64,000 nucleotides of DNA from Bacteroidales bacterium (GTDB lineage Bacteria; Bacteroidota; Bacteroidia; Bacteroidales; Lentimicrobiaceae), in contig JAGXGB010000018.1 of NCBI GenBank assembly GCA_024636955.1, positions 1 to 64,000 on the forward strand. The letters run 5' to 3'. Shown here one piece after another: positions 29,737 through 37,749 of this stretch. The notes beneath the pieces are model-generated. The model saw only the letters and a list, made by a program, of their open reading frames with translations. It had not been told where the DNA came from and did no database searches. Within the stretch, counting starts at the first letter, position 1. The number at the start of each line of letters is the position of its first letter. Both the position numbers and the translations under genes were made by a program.

Positions 29737-30243
29737 ATGAACATTTCACAAAACAAAGTAGTGTCACTGACCTACGAACTCAAACTTGATAACAACATGG
29801 GTGAAACCGTAGATATGGCGGAAGCTTCAGCGCCGCTAATGTTTATCTATGGTACCGGCAGTATGCTTCCGAAGTTTGAATCAAATCTCCAGAACCTGAA
29901 GGTAAAAGACACCTTTGAATTCACGCTTGACCCTGCTGATGCATACGGGGATACAATCAAAGAAGCGATAGTTGACTTACCGCTTGATATTTTTAAAATC
30001 GACGGTAAAGTTGATGAAGAAATGCTGGTAGTAGGCAACTTCGTTCCTATGCAGGATAATGAAGGTCATCCACTTGAAGGGAAAATAGTTGAAGTGACTG
30101 ATGAGAATGTAAAGATGGATTTCAATCATCCACTTGCAGGGAAAACACTTCATTTTACCGGCCAGATCATTGATATGCGCGATGCAACCGAGGAAGAAAT
30201 TACCCATGGTCATGTGCATGGACCACACGGTCACCATCATTAA
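29737..30243 (+). CDS. slyD: SlyD-like FKBP-type peptidyl-prolyl isomerase
   Basis: 168 residues. An FKBP domain (GETVDMAEASAPLMFIYGTGSMLPKFESNL) interrupted by the IF chaperone insert (residues about 75-130), and a histidine-rich tail (HGHVHGPHGHHH) that can bind nickel, zinc or other metals. SlyD assists folding and metal delivery in the cytoplasm. The ATG at 29737 fits the short N terminus of the family (MNISQNKVVSLTYEL). It is followed by a strong bidirectional hairpin. Confidence 0.92.
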   Translation: MNISQNKVVSLTYELKLDNNMGETVDMAEASAPLMFIYGTGSMLPKFESNLQNLKVKDTFEFTLDPADAYGDTIKEAIVDLPLDIFKIDGKVDEEMLVVGNFVPMQDNEGHPLEGKIVEVTDENVKMDFNHPLAGKTLHFTGQIIDMRDATEEEITHGHVHGPHGHHH

Positions 30244-30251
30244 AATTAAAA

Positions 30252-30293
30252 ATAAAATCAAACGGTTGCATATTTGCAACCGTTTGATTTTAT
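30252..30293. terminator. Bidirectional 19-bp terminator hairpin between slyD and methyltransferase
   Basis: Perfect 19-bp arms (30252-30270 and 30275-30293) around a TATT loop. A-rich on one side and T-rich on the other, so it can end transcription from both sides. The TAA stop of the leftward methyltransferase gene (30290-30292) lies inside the stem. Confidence 0.9.
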
Positions 30294-31027
30294 GATAATA
30301 AATAAACCGTAGGATTCTTTCCGGGATCCGGTTTGTTCTTTTTCCAATCCCCAATTCTTTTTGTTTTTATTGATTCATCAGGCATGGTGATGTTGCTTGC
30401 AATGCACAGGAGTGTATTCGGGTTGCAGGTTTCAAGCAGTGAATCAATCATCTGTTTGTTCCGGTATGGGGCTTCTATGAAGATATGAGTATGTGGTAAC
30501 CATTGTACCGACTTATCAAGTGGTATCCTCTGTGCCGACCTTTCGAGTTCTTTAATCTTTTGTTTCCTGTCCTGTGATTTCACCGGCAGGTAACCGTGAA
30601 ATGTGAACTGCTGTCCGTTAAGCCCTGAGGCCATAAGGGATAATATTATAGATGAAGGTCCGGTTAAAGGTATTACCCTAATGCCCTTTTGGTGGGCATG
30701 GTTTACTACTGATGTTCCGGGATCAGCTACTGCGGGACAGCCGGCTTCTGACAAAAGGCCTATTGGTGTACCCTGCATCGCCTTATCTAAAAAGCCTGTC
30801 ATTTCAACATCCTGGGTGTGTTCGTTAAGCGTATAAAAGGTAACACTATCAAAATCTTTCTTATAACCACATTTCTTTAAAAACCTGCGGGCTGTTCTAA
30901 GCTCTTCCACTATAAAAACATCAAGGCGGTAAATGATCTCCAGGTTGTAAGCCGGGATAACCTGATCAATGGAAACATCACCCAACGGAGTGGGAATCAA
31001 ATACAGTGCACCTTTCTCAGTTGACAT
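30290..31027 (-). CDS. SAM-dependent methyltransferase, RsmI-like (tetrapyrrole methylase fold)
   Basis: 245 residues. The start YLIPTPLGDVSIDQVIP and the motif LSEAGCPAVADPGTSVV, then PLTGPSSIILSLMASG and HGYLPVK, mark the tetrapyrrole-methylase fold shared by RsmI (16S rRNA C1402 2'-O-methylation). This is a shorter, divergent family common in Bacteroidota beside a true RsmI, so the substrate is uncertain. Its stop codon is inside the terminator shared with slyD. Upstream, a repeat of gttatttgaacgt separates it from the dehydratase gene (41-bp gap), same strand. Confidence 0.85.
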   Translation of the reverse strand: MSTEKGALYLIPTPLGDVSIDQVIPAYNLEIIYRLDVFIVEELRTARRFLKKCGYKKDFDSVTFYTLNEHTQDVEMTGFLDKAMQGTPIGLLSEAGCPAVADPGTSVVNHAHQKGIRVIPLTGPSSIILSLMASGLNGQQFTFHGYLPVKSQDRKQKIKELERSAQRIPLDKSVQWLPHTHIFIEAPYRNKQMIDSLLETCNPNTLLCIASNITMPDESIKTKRIGDWKKNKPDPGKNPTVYLLS

Positions 31028-31033
31028 AAGTTT

Positions 31034-31080
31034 AGTTATTTGAACGTGTTATTTGAACGTTCTTAAAGTTATTTGAACGT
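31034..31080. repeat. Three copies of gttatttgaacgt across the dehydratase stop codon
   Basis: Copies at 31035-31047, 31048-31060 and 31068-31080. The third contains the TAA stop of the upstream (leftward) dehydratase gene, so a stop-codon segment has been duplicated twice into the intergenic spacer. Confidence 0.85.
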
Positions 31081-32076
31081 GCTAAATGGGAGTGCATCCA
31101 AATCAACATTGCCTCCTGAAATAATTATACCTACCCGCTTCCCTTTAAACAATTCCTTGTTATTGAGAACTACAGCCAATGGTACTGCTGATGAAGGTTC
31201 AATGATAATCTTCATCCGTTCCCACACTAATCGCATTGCTTTTATTATTTGATTGTCATCAGCAGTAAGTATATTGTGCACATGCTTACGGATGATTTCA
31301 AATGTAATGGTACCCAGAGATGTCAATAACCCATCAGCTATTGTTTGTGGTGAAACAGAAGGAACGAAACTTCCTGAATTGAACGACCTGTATGCATCAT
31401 TAGCCCCTGTTGGTTCCCCAGCGATTACTTCAATGTTATTCCCATAAAAATGGGCTGAAAGCGCTGTTCCGCTTAACAATCCACCACCACCTACAGGCGA
31501 CATGATAATCTGCAGATCGCTAACCTGTGATATAAGTTCTCTGGCTGCAGTTGCTTGTCCCGCAATTACTCTCACATCATTATAAGGATGGATTTCAACA
31601 GAACCGGTTTCTGCCACAACCTTTGCAAGTGTTTCCTCCCTCGCTTGCAATGTAGGCTCGCAAAAAGTGATCTTTCCTCTATAATGCTCTGTAGCTGTGA
31701 TCTTAACCTTATTGGCATTCGACGGCATTACAATATGGGCAACCGTGTTTCGTAGGGAAGCAGCCATTGACAATGCTGCAGCATGATTTCCGGAGGAATG
31801 TGTAGCAACGCCTTTCAGCAAATCGGCTTCAGCAAGACTGAAAACAGCATTCGTTGCACCTCTGGCTTTAAAAACACCTGTTTTCTGAAAATTCTCACAT
31901 TTAAAGAAAATGGAACAACCTGCTATTTCATCTATGGCTAAACTGGTGAGTACAGGGGTTAAATGCAGGTAAGGTTTTATGCGGGAGGCAGCAATTTCAA
32001 TATCTTCTTTTACCGGGATGGCAATTTTTACCGGTAACGGATCTGTGCCTTTTTCCGGAATGGGAGTTAAGCCCAT
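31069..32076 (-). CDS. Threonine/serine dehydratase family PLP enzyme
   Basis: 335 residues of fold type II. The PLP lysine K70 is in KTGVFKARGA; SSGNHAAALS and the phosphate loop VGGGGLLSG follow. It lacks the C-terminal ACT-like regulatory domain of biosynthetic IlvA, so it is nearer to catabolic threonine dehydratase, serine racemase or hydroxyaspartate ammonia-lyase; the specificity cannot be fixed. It starts inside the last 10 bases of the preceding phosphatase gene (32067-32076), which suggests coupling. Confidence 0.85.
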   Translation of the reverse strand: MGLTPIPEKGTDPLPVKIAIPVKEDIEIAASRIKPYLHLTPVLTSLAIDEIAGCSIFFKCENFQKTGVFKARGATNAVFSLAEADLLKGVATHSSGNHAAALSMAASLRNTVAHIVMPSNANKVKITATEHYRGKITFCEPTLQAREETLAKVVAETGSVEIHPYNDVRVIAGQATAARELISQVSDLQIIMSPVGGGGLLSGTALSAHFYGNNIEVIAGEPTGANDAYRSFNSGSFVPSVSPQTIADGLLTSLGTITFEIIRKHVHNILTADDNQIIKAMRLVWERMKIIIEPSSAVPLAVVLNNKELFKGKRVGIIISGGNVDLDALPFSTFK

Positions 32077-32540
32077 GCTCTTGTCTTAAGTAACTCAATG
32101 ATTTTATCAGTTGCCTGATCAAGCATCCGCCATGTTTCATGGAAATTCTCTTTCCTCCCGAAATAAGGATCAGGAACCTGCAAGTTACTGCCCGGTTTCA
32201 CCACATTCATTATAAGGTCAACCTTTTCAAGATCGCTTTCACTCCTTGCCTTCTCAGCAACCATCCTGTAATTATTCTTGTCCATTACCAGAATCTTATC
32301 GTATAAATCGAAGTTTGCAGGGCTGAATAGCCTTGCTTTCTGATCGGTTATATCTACATTGTAATGTGAAGCCACTTCAATTGCCCGGTAATCAGGCTGG
32401 CATCCTAAATGATCATACTCAAAACCACAGGAATCAACCTGCACATCAAGATTATTCTTCTTCACTTTATCTTTGAGGATACCTTCGGCTAAAGGAGAGC
32501 GGCAGATATTACCCAAACAAACCATTAGTATTTTCACCAT
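32067..32540 (-). CDS. Low molecular weight protein-tyrosine phosphatase
   Basis: 157 residues. The N-terminal CX5R(S/T) loop (C8-LGNIC-R14-S) and the C-terminal acid loop VPDPYFG match the LMW-PTP family. It removes phosphate from tyrosine or arginine; in bacteria it often works with tyrosine kinases of capsule export, none of which is here. The gene overlaps the dehydratase gene by 10 bp and lies downstream of dnaA on the same strand, with a 181-bp spacer. Confidence 0.93.
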   Translation of the reverse strand: MVKILMVCLGNICRSPLAEGILKDKVKKNNLDVQVDSCGFEYDHLGCQPDYRAIEVASHYNVDITDQKARLFSPANFDLYDKILVMDKNNYRMVAEKARSESDLEKVDLIMNVVKPGSNLQVPDPYFGRKENFHETWRMLDQATDKIIELLKTRAWA

Positions 32541-32721
32541 GCTGTAATCTTAATAGGTGTAGAATTAGTAAAACTTTAGAATTCTATAACGCTTTTCTAA
32601 CTTACAGATTGTGCACCGGCTAATCTCTGCCGACTTTGAAACATTGATTTCCATTGATATACATGAAAAACAGCAATAGAGTGCGCTCTAAGTCCTGGAA
32701 CTGCAGCACCGTGTTTAGAAC

Positions 32722-34158
32722 TCAGATCTTGATCTTTTTCTCGATCTCTTCTGCGCAAATCCTGAATTCTTTATCAGTTTCAATAAGATTGGTCACCGTA
32801 CGGCACGCATGAAGTACAGTTGCATGGTCTTTATTGCCACAGTGCATACCTATTGAAGCAAGTGACGACTTTGTATGTTTCTTGGAGAAGAACATAGCAA
32901 GTTGCCTTGCTTGCACAATCTCACGCTTACGTGTCTTCGAATTGAGGTTGTCAATCTGAATATTGAAGAAATCGCAAATAACCTTCTGTATATAATCAAT
33001 AGAGACCTCACGCAATGAGTTCTTTACGTACTTGTCAATCATCTGACGCGCCAGTTCAATCGTAATAGCTTTTTTGTTAAGTGACGACTGAGCCATTAAG
33101 GAAGTCAAAGCACCTTCAAGTTCCCTTACATTGGTTGTTACGCAGTAAGCAACATACTCTATTACTTCGGTAGGCATTTCAATGCCATCTTTATATAACC
33201 GCTTGTTCAGGATGGATATACGGGTATTCAAATCAGGCACTTGCAAATCAGCAGCTAAACCCCATTTAAAACGGGAGAGCAGTCGTGGTTCCATGCCTTT
33301 CAGCTCTACAGGCGGTTTATCGCAGGTGATTACTAATTGATTACCGTTCTGATGCAGGTGGTTAAAGATGTGGAAGAATACGTCCTGTGTTTTTTCTTTG
33401 GTTGACAGGAACTGAATATCGTCAATTAGCAGTACATCTATCATCTGATAGAAATGCACGAAATCATTTTGGTTCTTATTGATGTTTGCTTGCACAAACT
33501 GCTGAATAAACTGCTCAGCAGTAACATAAAGCACGGTTTTGTCGGGGAAGTTGTTTTTAACCTGTATTCCTATTGCATGAGCCAGATGGGTTTTGCCCAG
33601 TCCGTTAGCACTATAAAGGAACAGAGGGTTAAAGGCAGTTTTGCCCGGATTAGTAGCTACAGCGTACCCGGCCGAGCGTGCAAGCCTGTTGCAATCACCT
33701 TCAATAAAATTATCAAAGGAATATGCTTCGTTCAATTGCGAATGCACCTGTATCTTTCTTAAACCCGGTATAACAAAGGGATTCGGTATTTCCTTGGCTG
33801 AGCTCCTGTTTATATCAATAGGCATTTGAACAGAAGGATTCGAAAGTGAATTTCTGTTGCTTGTCGGCACCTTTATGGTGTATGGCCCATTAGCATCAAT
33901 GGCGTTCTCCATAATGATGCTGTATTCCAATCTTCCTGCAGGACCTAGTTCGTGTTTTATAGTTTTCTTGAGTAGCGGTATGTAGTGTTCCTCGAGCCAC
34001 TCATAGAAGAAGTGACTGGGAACCTGTATAGTAAGAACATTATCCTGAAGTTTGATAGGCTTAATGGGCGAAAACCACGTCTTGTAGCTCTGGTAATTAA
34101 TATTGTCCTTGATAATTTTCAGACAATTCTCCCAAACTTCGTTATGAACTTCTCTCAT
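32722..34158 (-). CDS. dnaA: Chromosomal replication initiator DnaA
   Basis: 478 residues. Domain I (about 1-85), a linker, the AAA+ domain with LYSANGLGKTHLAHAIG (Walker A, S183-T190) and LLIDDIQFL (Walker B), a sensor/Arg segment near RLLSRFKWGL, then the DNA-binding domain with CGNKDHATVLHACRTV. It binds DnaA boxes and melts oriC. The first glycine of the usual GxxxxGKT P-loop is serine (S183), which is unusual. It is upstream of the phosphatase gene and divergent from nothing; yigZ lies 231 bp farther upstream on the same strand. Confidence 0.96.
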   Translation of the reverse strand: MREVHNEVWENCLKIIKDNINYQSYKTWFSPIKPIKLQDNVLTIQVPSHFFYEWLEEHYIPLLKKTIKHELGPAGRLEYSIIMENAIDANGPYTIKVPTSNRNSLSNPSVQMPIDINRSSAKEIPNPFVIPGLRKIQVHSQLNEAYSFDNFIEGDCNRLARSAGYAVATNPGKTAFNPLFLYSANGLGKTHLAHAIGIQVKNNFPDKTVLYVTAEQFIQQFVQANINKNQNDFVHFYQMIDVLLIDDIQFLSTKEKTQDVFFHIFNHLHQNGNQLVITCDKPPVELKGMEPRLLSRFKWGLAADLQVPDLNTRISILNKRLYKDGIEMPTEVIEYVAYCVTTNVRELEGALTSLMAQSSLNKKAITIELARQMIDKYVKNSLREVSIDYIQKVICDFFNIQIDNLNSKTRKREIVQARQLAMFFSKKHTKSSLASIGMHCGNKDHATVLHACRTVTNLIETDKEFRICAEEIEKKIKI

Positions 34159-34389
34159 TCTAATAATTAAAAATAAATAGAGTACTTAAAAGTTATAAAC
34201 TATAGCTTTTATAAAAAATGCATTAACAATTTTGTGTCAATAAAAAGTTGACTATTCCCCTCGGAATTTCTTTTCAACAAAATTCACTTAAAAAAAGTGT
34301 AAAAAAAAATAAATTCGCTATTGTGAATACAGAAAAAATTCACTATTGCTAAAAAGACAATTTCGATCGTATCGTTTGATAATCAGAAA
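34159..34389. other. dnaA upstream region with DnaA-box-like sites
   Basis: Very AT-rich spacer of 231 bp. It contains 34322-34330 (reverse GTATTCACA), one base from the TTATNCACA DnaA box, and AAATTCACT at 34280-34288 and 34336-34344. TTATTCACT at 34390-34398 overlaps the end of yigZ. No exact TTATCCACA is present. Could be dnaA autoregulation or part of an origin, but the evidence is weak. Confidence 0.3.
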
Positions 34390-35004
34390 TTATTCACTTC
34401 CCACATATATCACCTTAAATCTATATATTGTCTCGCATTTCATTTTTATCTTTTCAGCATCATTCCTTCGAACTTTATAAATAATTTCCGCACGGTTATC
34501 AAAATTGGTTTCAATAATTTGTACTCCGTAGTCCTTTGTAATTTTCATCGCCTCATTTATCATCTCGTAAGGAAACTCAAGCCGGTATATCTCATTAATA
34601 GTCCTTTCAACGATTTCAGCATTCGTTAATGCATCTTTCGATGATACTTTATAAGCATTCACCAAACCCCCAACGCCAAGCTTCACTCCACCAAAGTACC
34701 TAACCACCACCAGCAACACATTGGTAAGGTCAAACGACTGCAACTGTCCATGAATAGGCTTGCCTGCAGTGCCTGATGGTTCACCGTCATCATTCACTCT
34801 CCAGGCCGATTTGTCATACCCTAATATATATGCGTAACAATGGTGCCTGGCGTCGTAGTACTCTTTCTTTAACTGCTCAATTATTGTTTTAACTTCCGTT
34901 TCTGTCTTCACAGGATAAGCAAAGGAAAGGAATTTACTCCCCTTTTCCTTATACATGCCTTCTGATGGGGCAACTATAGTTTTGTACGTGTCTTCAAAAA
35001 GCAT
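34390..35004 (-). CDS. YigZ family (IMPACT/UPF0029) protein
   Basis: 204 residues. The N-terminal UPF0029 domain carries KFLSFAYPV, ARHHCYAYILG, NDDGEPSGTAGKPI and VVVRYFGGVKLGVGGLVNAY, the family signature. A C-terminal DUF1949-type domain (about 140-200) follows. The eukaryotic relative IMPACT modulates GCN2 in translation control; the bacterial role is uncertain. The gene starts just after a promoter-poor 212-bp gap and runs toward dnaA. Confidence 0.92.
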   Translation of the reverse strand: MLFEDTYKTIVAPSEGMYKEKGSKFLSFAYPVKTETEVKTIIEQLKKEYYDARHHCYAYILGYDKSAWRVNDDGEPSGTAGKPIHGQLQSFDLTNVLLVVVRYFGGVKLGVGGLVNAYKVSSKDALTNAEIVERTINEIYRLEFPYEMINEAMKITKDYGVQIIETNFDNRAEIIYKVRRNDAEKIKMKCETIYRFKVIYVGSE

Positions 35005-35191
35005 TTCAACTGATAATCAACCCCATTTGTGTCTAAGGTTGTTTTGTCAAACTTAAAGTATTTTTAGCAATTCTGGAAGTGATTTAAGAAAAAGAAAATT
35101 AATTCTTTTCGGATGTTGATCTAAATCAATCGCGCACACAACACCTCCCGCTTTTTTAAATACATTTCAATCCCAGCCGACTGCTTTTTTA

Positions 35192-35199
35192 TACATTTG
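35192..35199 (+). promoter_or_regulatory. Candidate -7 element TACATTTG before EamA transporter
   Basis: TACATTTG matches TAnnTTTG and sits 17 bases before the ATG at 35217, predicting a very short leader. No clear -33 element is seen. Confidence 0.35.
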
Positions 35200-35216
35200 C
35201 ATCCTAAATTCCTAAA

Positions 35217-36134
35217 ATGTTCCAAAGCTATACCGGAGAGTTTGCAGCACTTGCCACTGCTGTATTCTGGACAATTACTGCACTCGCTTTTGAGTCGGCG
35301 GGCAAGAAGGTAGGTTCTCTGTCGGTCAATATCATTCGTCTTACAATCGCCTTTTTCTACCTCAGTATATTCAGTCTGATAGCACGTGGTGAATTTTTCC
35401 CTATGGGCGCATCGGCGCACAACTGGATTTGGTTATCAATTTCAGGACTTGTTGGTTTTGTGCTGGGCGATCTTTTTCTATTTCAGGCGTATGTGGTGAT
35501 AGGTGCCCGCATCTCCATGCTTATCATGTCGCTTGCCCCGCCAATAGCAGCTTTGGCAGGCTGGCTGCTGATGGGTGAAACTATGAATCCCAAAGGATTG
35601 CTGGGAATGGTCCTAACTTTTGTTGGTATCAGCATCACCATCCTTGCCCGTAAAACCTCCGGCGATGCCCTTACCGGAATCCGCACTTCACTGCACTTCA
35701 AGTATCCGCTCAAAGGTTTACTGCTGGCATTTGGCGGCGCAGCAGGACAGGGGGTAGGCCTCGTACTCAGTAGTTATGGCATACAGGATTATGATCCTTT
35801 TGCGGCCACCCAAATCAGGGTAATCACCGGTATTGTCGGTTTTATAATAGTTATAACCTACACAGGATTCTGGCTGCGGGTAAAAAGCGCAGTTCTGAAC
35901 ATTTCAGCCATGAAGCGAATGGGAATCGGTGCTTTCTTCGGTCCTTTCCTGGGCGTTTCTTTTTCGCTGCTGGCAGTTAAGTACACCACCTCAGGCATTG
36001 CATCTACTATTATATCACTTGTACCTGTTCTTATTATTGCACCTTCAGTATTAATCATGAAGGAAAAGATCACACTTATAGAAATAATAGGCGCACTGAT
36101 CGCAGTTGCCGGCGTTTCATTGTTTTTTATCTAA
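35217..36134 (+). CDS. EamA family drug/metabolite transporter (DMT)
   Basis: 305 residues with about ten hydrophobic helices in two EamA halves (about 5-140 and 160-305). AALATAVFWTITALAFESAGKK begins the first half, GEFFPMGASAHNWIWLSISGLVGFVLGD follows, and the second half includes GVGLVLSSYG. It ends 18 bases into the convergent HIT gene (36117-36134). Transported compound unknown. It is paralogous to another EamA gene 650 bp away on the other side of HIT. Confidence 0.9.
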   Translation: MFQSYTGEFAALATAVFWTITALAFESAGKKVGSLSVNIIRLTIAFFYLSIFSLIARGEFFPMGASAHNWIWLSISGLVGFVLGDLFLFQAYVVIGARISMLIMSLAPPIAALAGWLLMGETMNPKGLLGMVLTFVGISITILARKTSGDALTGIRTSLHFKYPLKGLLLAFGGAAGQGVGLVLSSYGIQDYDPFAATQIRVITGIVGFIIVITYTGFWLRVKSAVLNISAMKRMGIGAFFGPFLGVSFSLLAVKYTTSGIASTIISLVPVLIIAPSVLIMKEKITLIEIIGALIAVAGVSLFFI

Positions 36135-36587
36135 ACCCGATTGCCAGGCTGCACGTAGCTTTCGCGATATCGACTGCAGCTCTTCATCACTGAGGAATTT
36201 CGTTGAATCAAGCGAAGTGAATTCATCTTCATTTAATTTATGAAACCACTCTTCTCCTTCCGGAAGATCATTTGCCTTTCGGGGAAGTATATGCATATGT
36301 AGGTGTGCTACACTTTGTCCCGCATTTTCACCCTGCTGTATGGACATGTCAAACTCTGATGTACTGTAATAACCGTTCAGAAACACCACCACCTCACGGG
36401 CGAAAGCAAAGAAGTCAGTATATTCCCTGCTGTCGAGGTCCAGCAGGTCGGTTGTATGTTTGAAAGGTATAACCAAACAATGGCCCGTAACCACAGGTGC
36501 ATGATTATACACAGCATAAAAGCCCGACCCTTCTGCAAAGGCAATATTAACTACTTCAGGATCACAAAACGGACAATCGTTATTCAT
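36117..36587 (-). CDS. HIT family (histidine triad) protein
   Basis: 156 residues. The N-terminal CPFCD knuckle and the triad HLHMHILPR (catalytic His in HxHxH) mark the HIT family. HINT/Fhit-like proteins hydrolyse dinucleotides or nucleotide phosphoramidates. Convergent with the upstream EamA gene (18-bp overlap). About 190 bp of tandem repeat separates it from the next EamA gene. Confidence 0.93.
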   Translation of the reverse strand: MNNDCPFCDPEVVNIAFAEGSGFYAVYNHAPVVTGHCLVIPFKHTTDLLDLDSREYTDFFAFAREVVVFLNGYYSTSEFDMSIQQGENAGQSVAHLHMHILPRKANDLPEGEEWFHKLNEDEFTSLDSTKFLSDEELQSISRKLRAAWQSGLDKKQ

Positions 36588-36628
36588 TTTTACTGTGGTC
36601 TAATGTAATCTGCAGGTAAAATTAGTAA

Positions 36629-36793
36629 TCAATAAGTAATAACCAAAATGTAACAATCAATAAGCAACAATCAATAATAATCAATAATAGGCAACAATCA
36701 ATAAGCAACAATCAATCTGCAACAACCAACAGGTAACAATCAAATAGGTAATAATCAATAGAAACAATCAAAACGTAACAATCAATATGTAAT
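36629..36793. repeat. 14-bp degenerate tandem array (aacaatcaataagc family)
   Basis: About eleven degenerate units of the type aacaatcaataagc, aacaatcaatctgc, aacaaccaacaggt fill the spacer between HIT and the second EamA gene. The array runs through the stop codon of that gene (36782-36784), so the last few residues (LITY) are read from repeat DNA. The 14-bp period is twice the 7-bp period of the other repeats in this window. Confidence 0.8.
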
Positions 36794-37738
36794 CAACACA
36801 ATAGCAACTACAGCTGCAGCAATACCTATAACATTGATAGTGCGCAGTTTTTCTTTAAACACAAAATAACCGACAATAGTCGACAGTGTCACCACTCCAA
36901 TATTCAGTATTGGAAAGAACAATGAAACCTCCATAACCTTCAATCCGTTCAGCATCAAATATATTGATGCCCAGTTGAGTGTGCCTAGTACAATTCCGGC
37001 AATTATACTTTTAAGGTTAATGCCTGCAGGTTCGGCTTGACTTACATGGTTTGTGCCTGTAAGTTCGGCAGTTGCACTTACATGGTTTAGCCCTGTAGGT
37101 TCCACACTCTTATGGTTGGTGCCTTTAGGTTTCTTTGTTTGATGATATATTATTAAAGGTATACTCAGTATAAAAGCCCAGAAGAATGAAGTAGCAGCAA
37201 AGCGAACATAATCGGTTTGGTTGTTCTCAATGAAAAAGTGCTGTGCAATCTTCAGGGTACTGTCGTTCATGCCCGACAAAACAAAAACCAACAGCGGAAT
37301 GTATATAGTGGCTGATGAGATCTTTGAATTCTTTTCCCTGCTGAATATGAGCACCAACGCCACAATAGCAAGCACGAAGCCTGATATTTTAACTATTCCT
37401 ATACTGTCATTGAACACAAATATCCCCAGCAGCACCGAAAAGATCACTGAAACCCTGCTGCTAATGGAGGTAATAGCTATCCCTGCCTGTCGGGTTGAAA
37501 TGGCAAATAATATAAAACCGGCAATCAGTATAAAGCCCAGCAAAAATGCCAGATAAAACCATGGCGAGTTGGTAATCTGCGCAACCGGCAATTCACTAAG
37601 TGAGATAAAGCCGAGTATTGCACCAACCAGGTAGTTGACTGTAATGGCCGTGATGGTATCAACTTTAAGCTTATCAAATATCTTGAAGCAGATCAGAATG
37701 GAAGTTGATGCAAGCATCGCCAGGATCAGGAAGTGCAT
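36782..37738 (-). CDS. EamA transporter with repeat-filled loop
   Basis: 318 residues, about ten membrane helices in two EamA halves. Between the halves, residues about 204-243 are a polar repetitive stretch (KGTNHKS, TGLNHVS, TGTNHVS, AGINLKS), while normal EamA proteins have only a short loop there. It maps to 37010-37129. The C-terminal residues are encoded inside the 14-bp intergenic array. Function as a solute exporter is inferred from the family. Confidence 0.82.
   Translation of the reverse strand: MHFLILAMLASTSILICFKIFDKLKVDTITAITVNYLVGAILGFISLSELPVAQITNSPWFYLAFLLGFILIAGFILFAISTRQAGIAITSISSRVSVIFSVLLGIFVFNDSIGIVKISGFVLAIVALVLIFSREKNSKISSATIYIPLLVFVLSGMNDSTLKIAQHFFIENNQTDYVRFAATSFFWAFILSIPLIIYHQTKKPKGTNHKSVEPTGLNHVSATAELTGTNHVSQAEPAGINLKSIIAGIVLGTLNWASIYLMLNGLKVMEVSLFFPILNIGVVTLSTIVGYFVFKEKLRTINVIGIAAAVVAIVLITY
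37010..37129 (-). repeat. In-frame repeat insertion in EamA transporter loop
   Basis: Degenerate units of about 30-36 bp encode GTNHKSVEPT, GLNHVSATAELT, GTNHVSQAEPA and GINLKS. The insertion falls between two membrane helices, so it probably spares the fold. Confidence 0.8.
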
Positions 37739-37749
37739 GGGGGTGTTGG

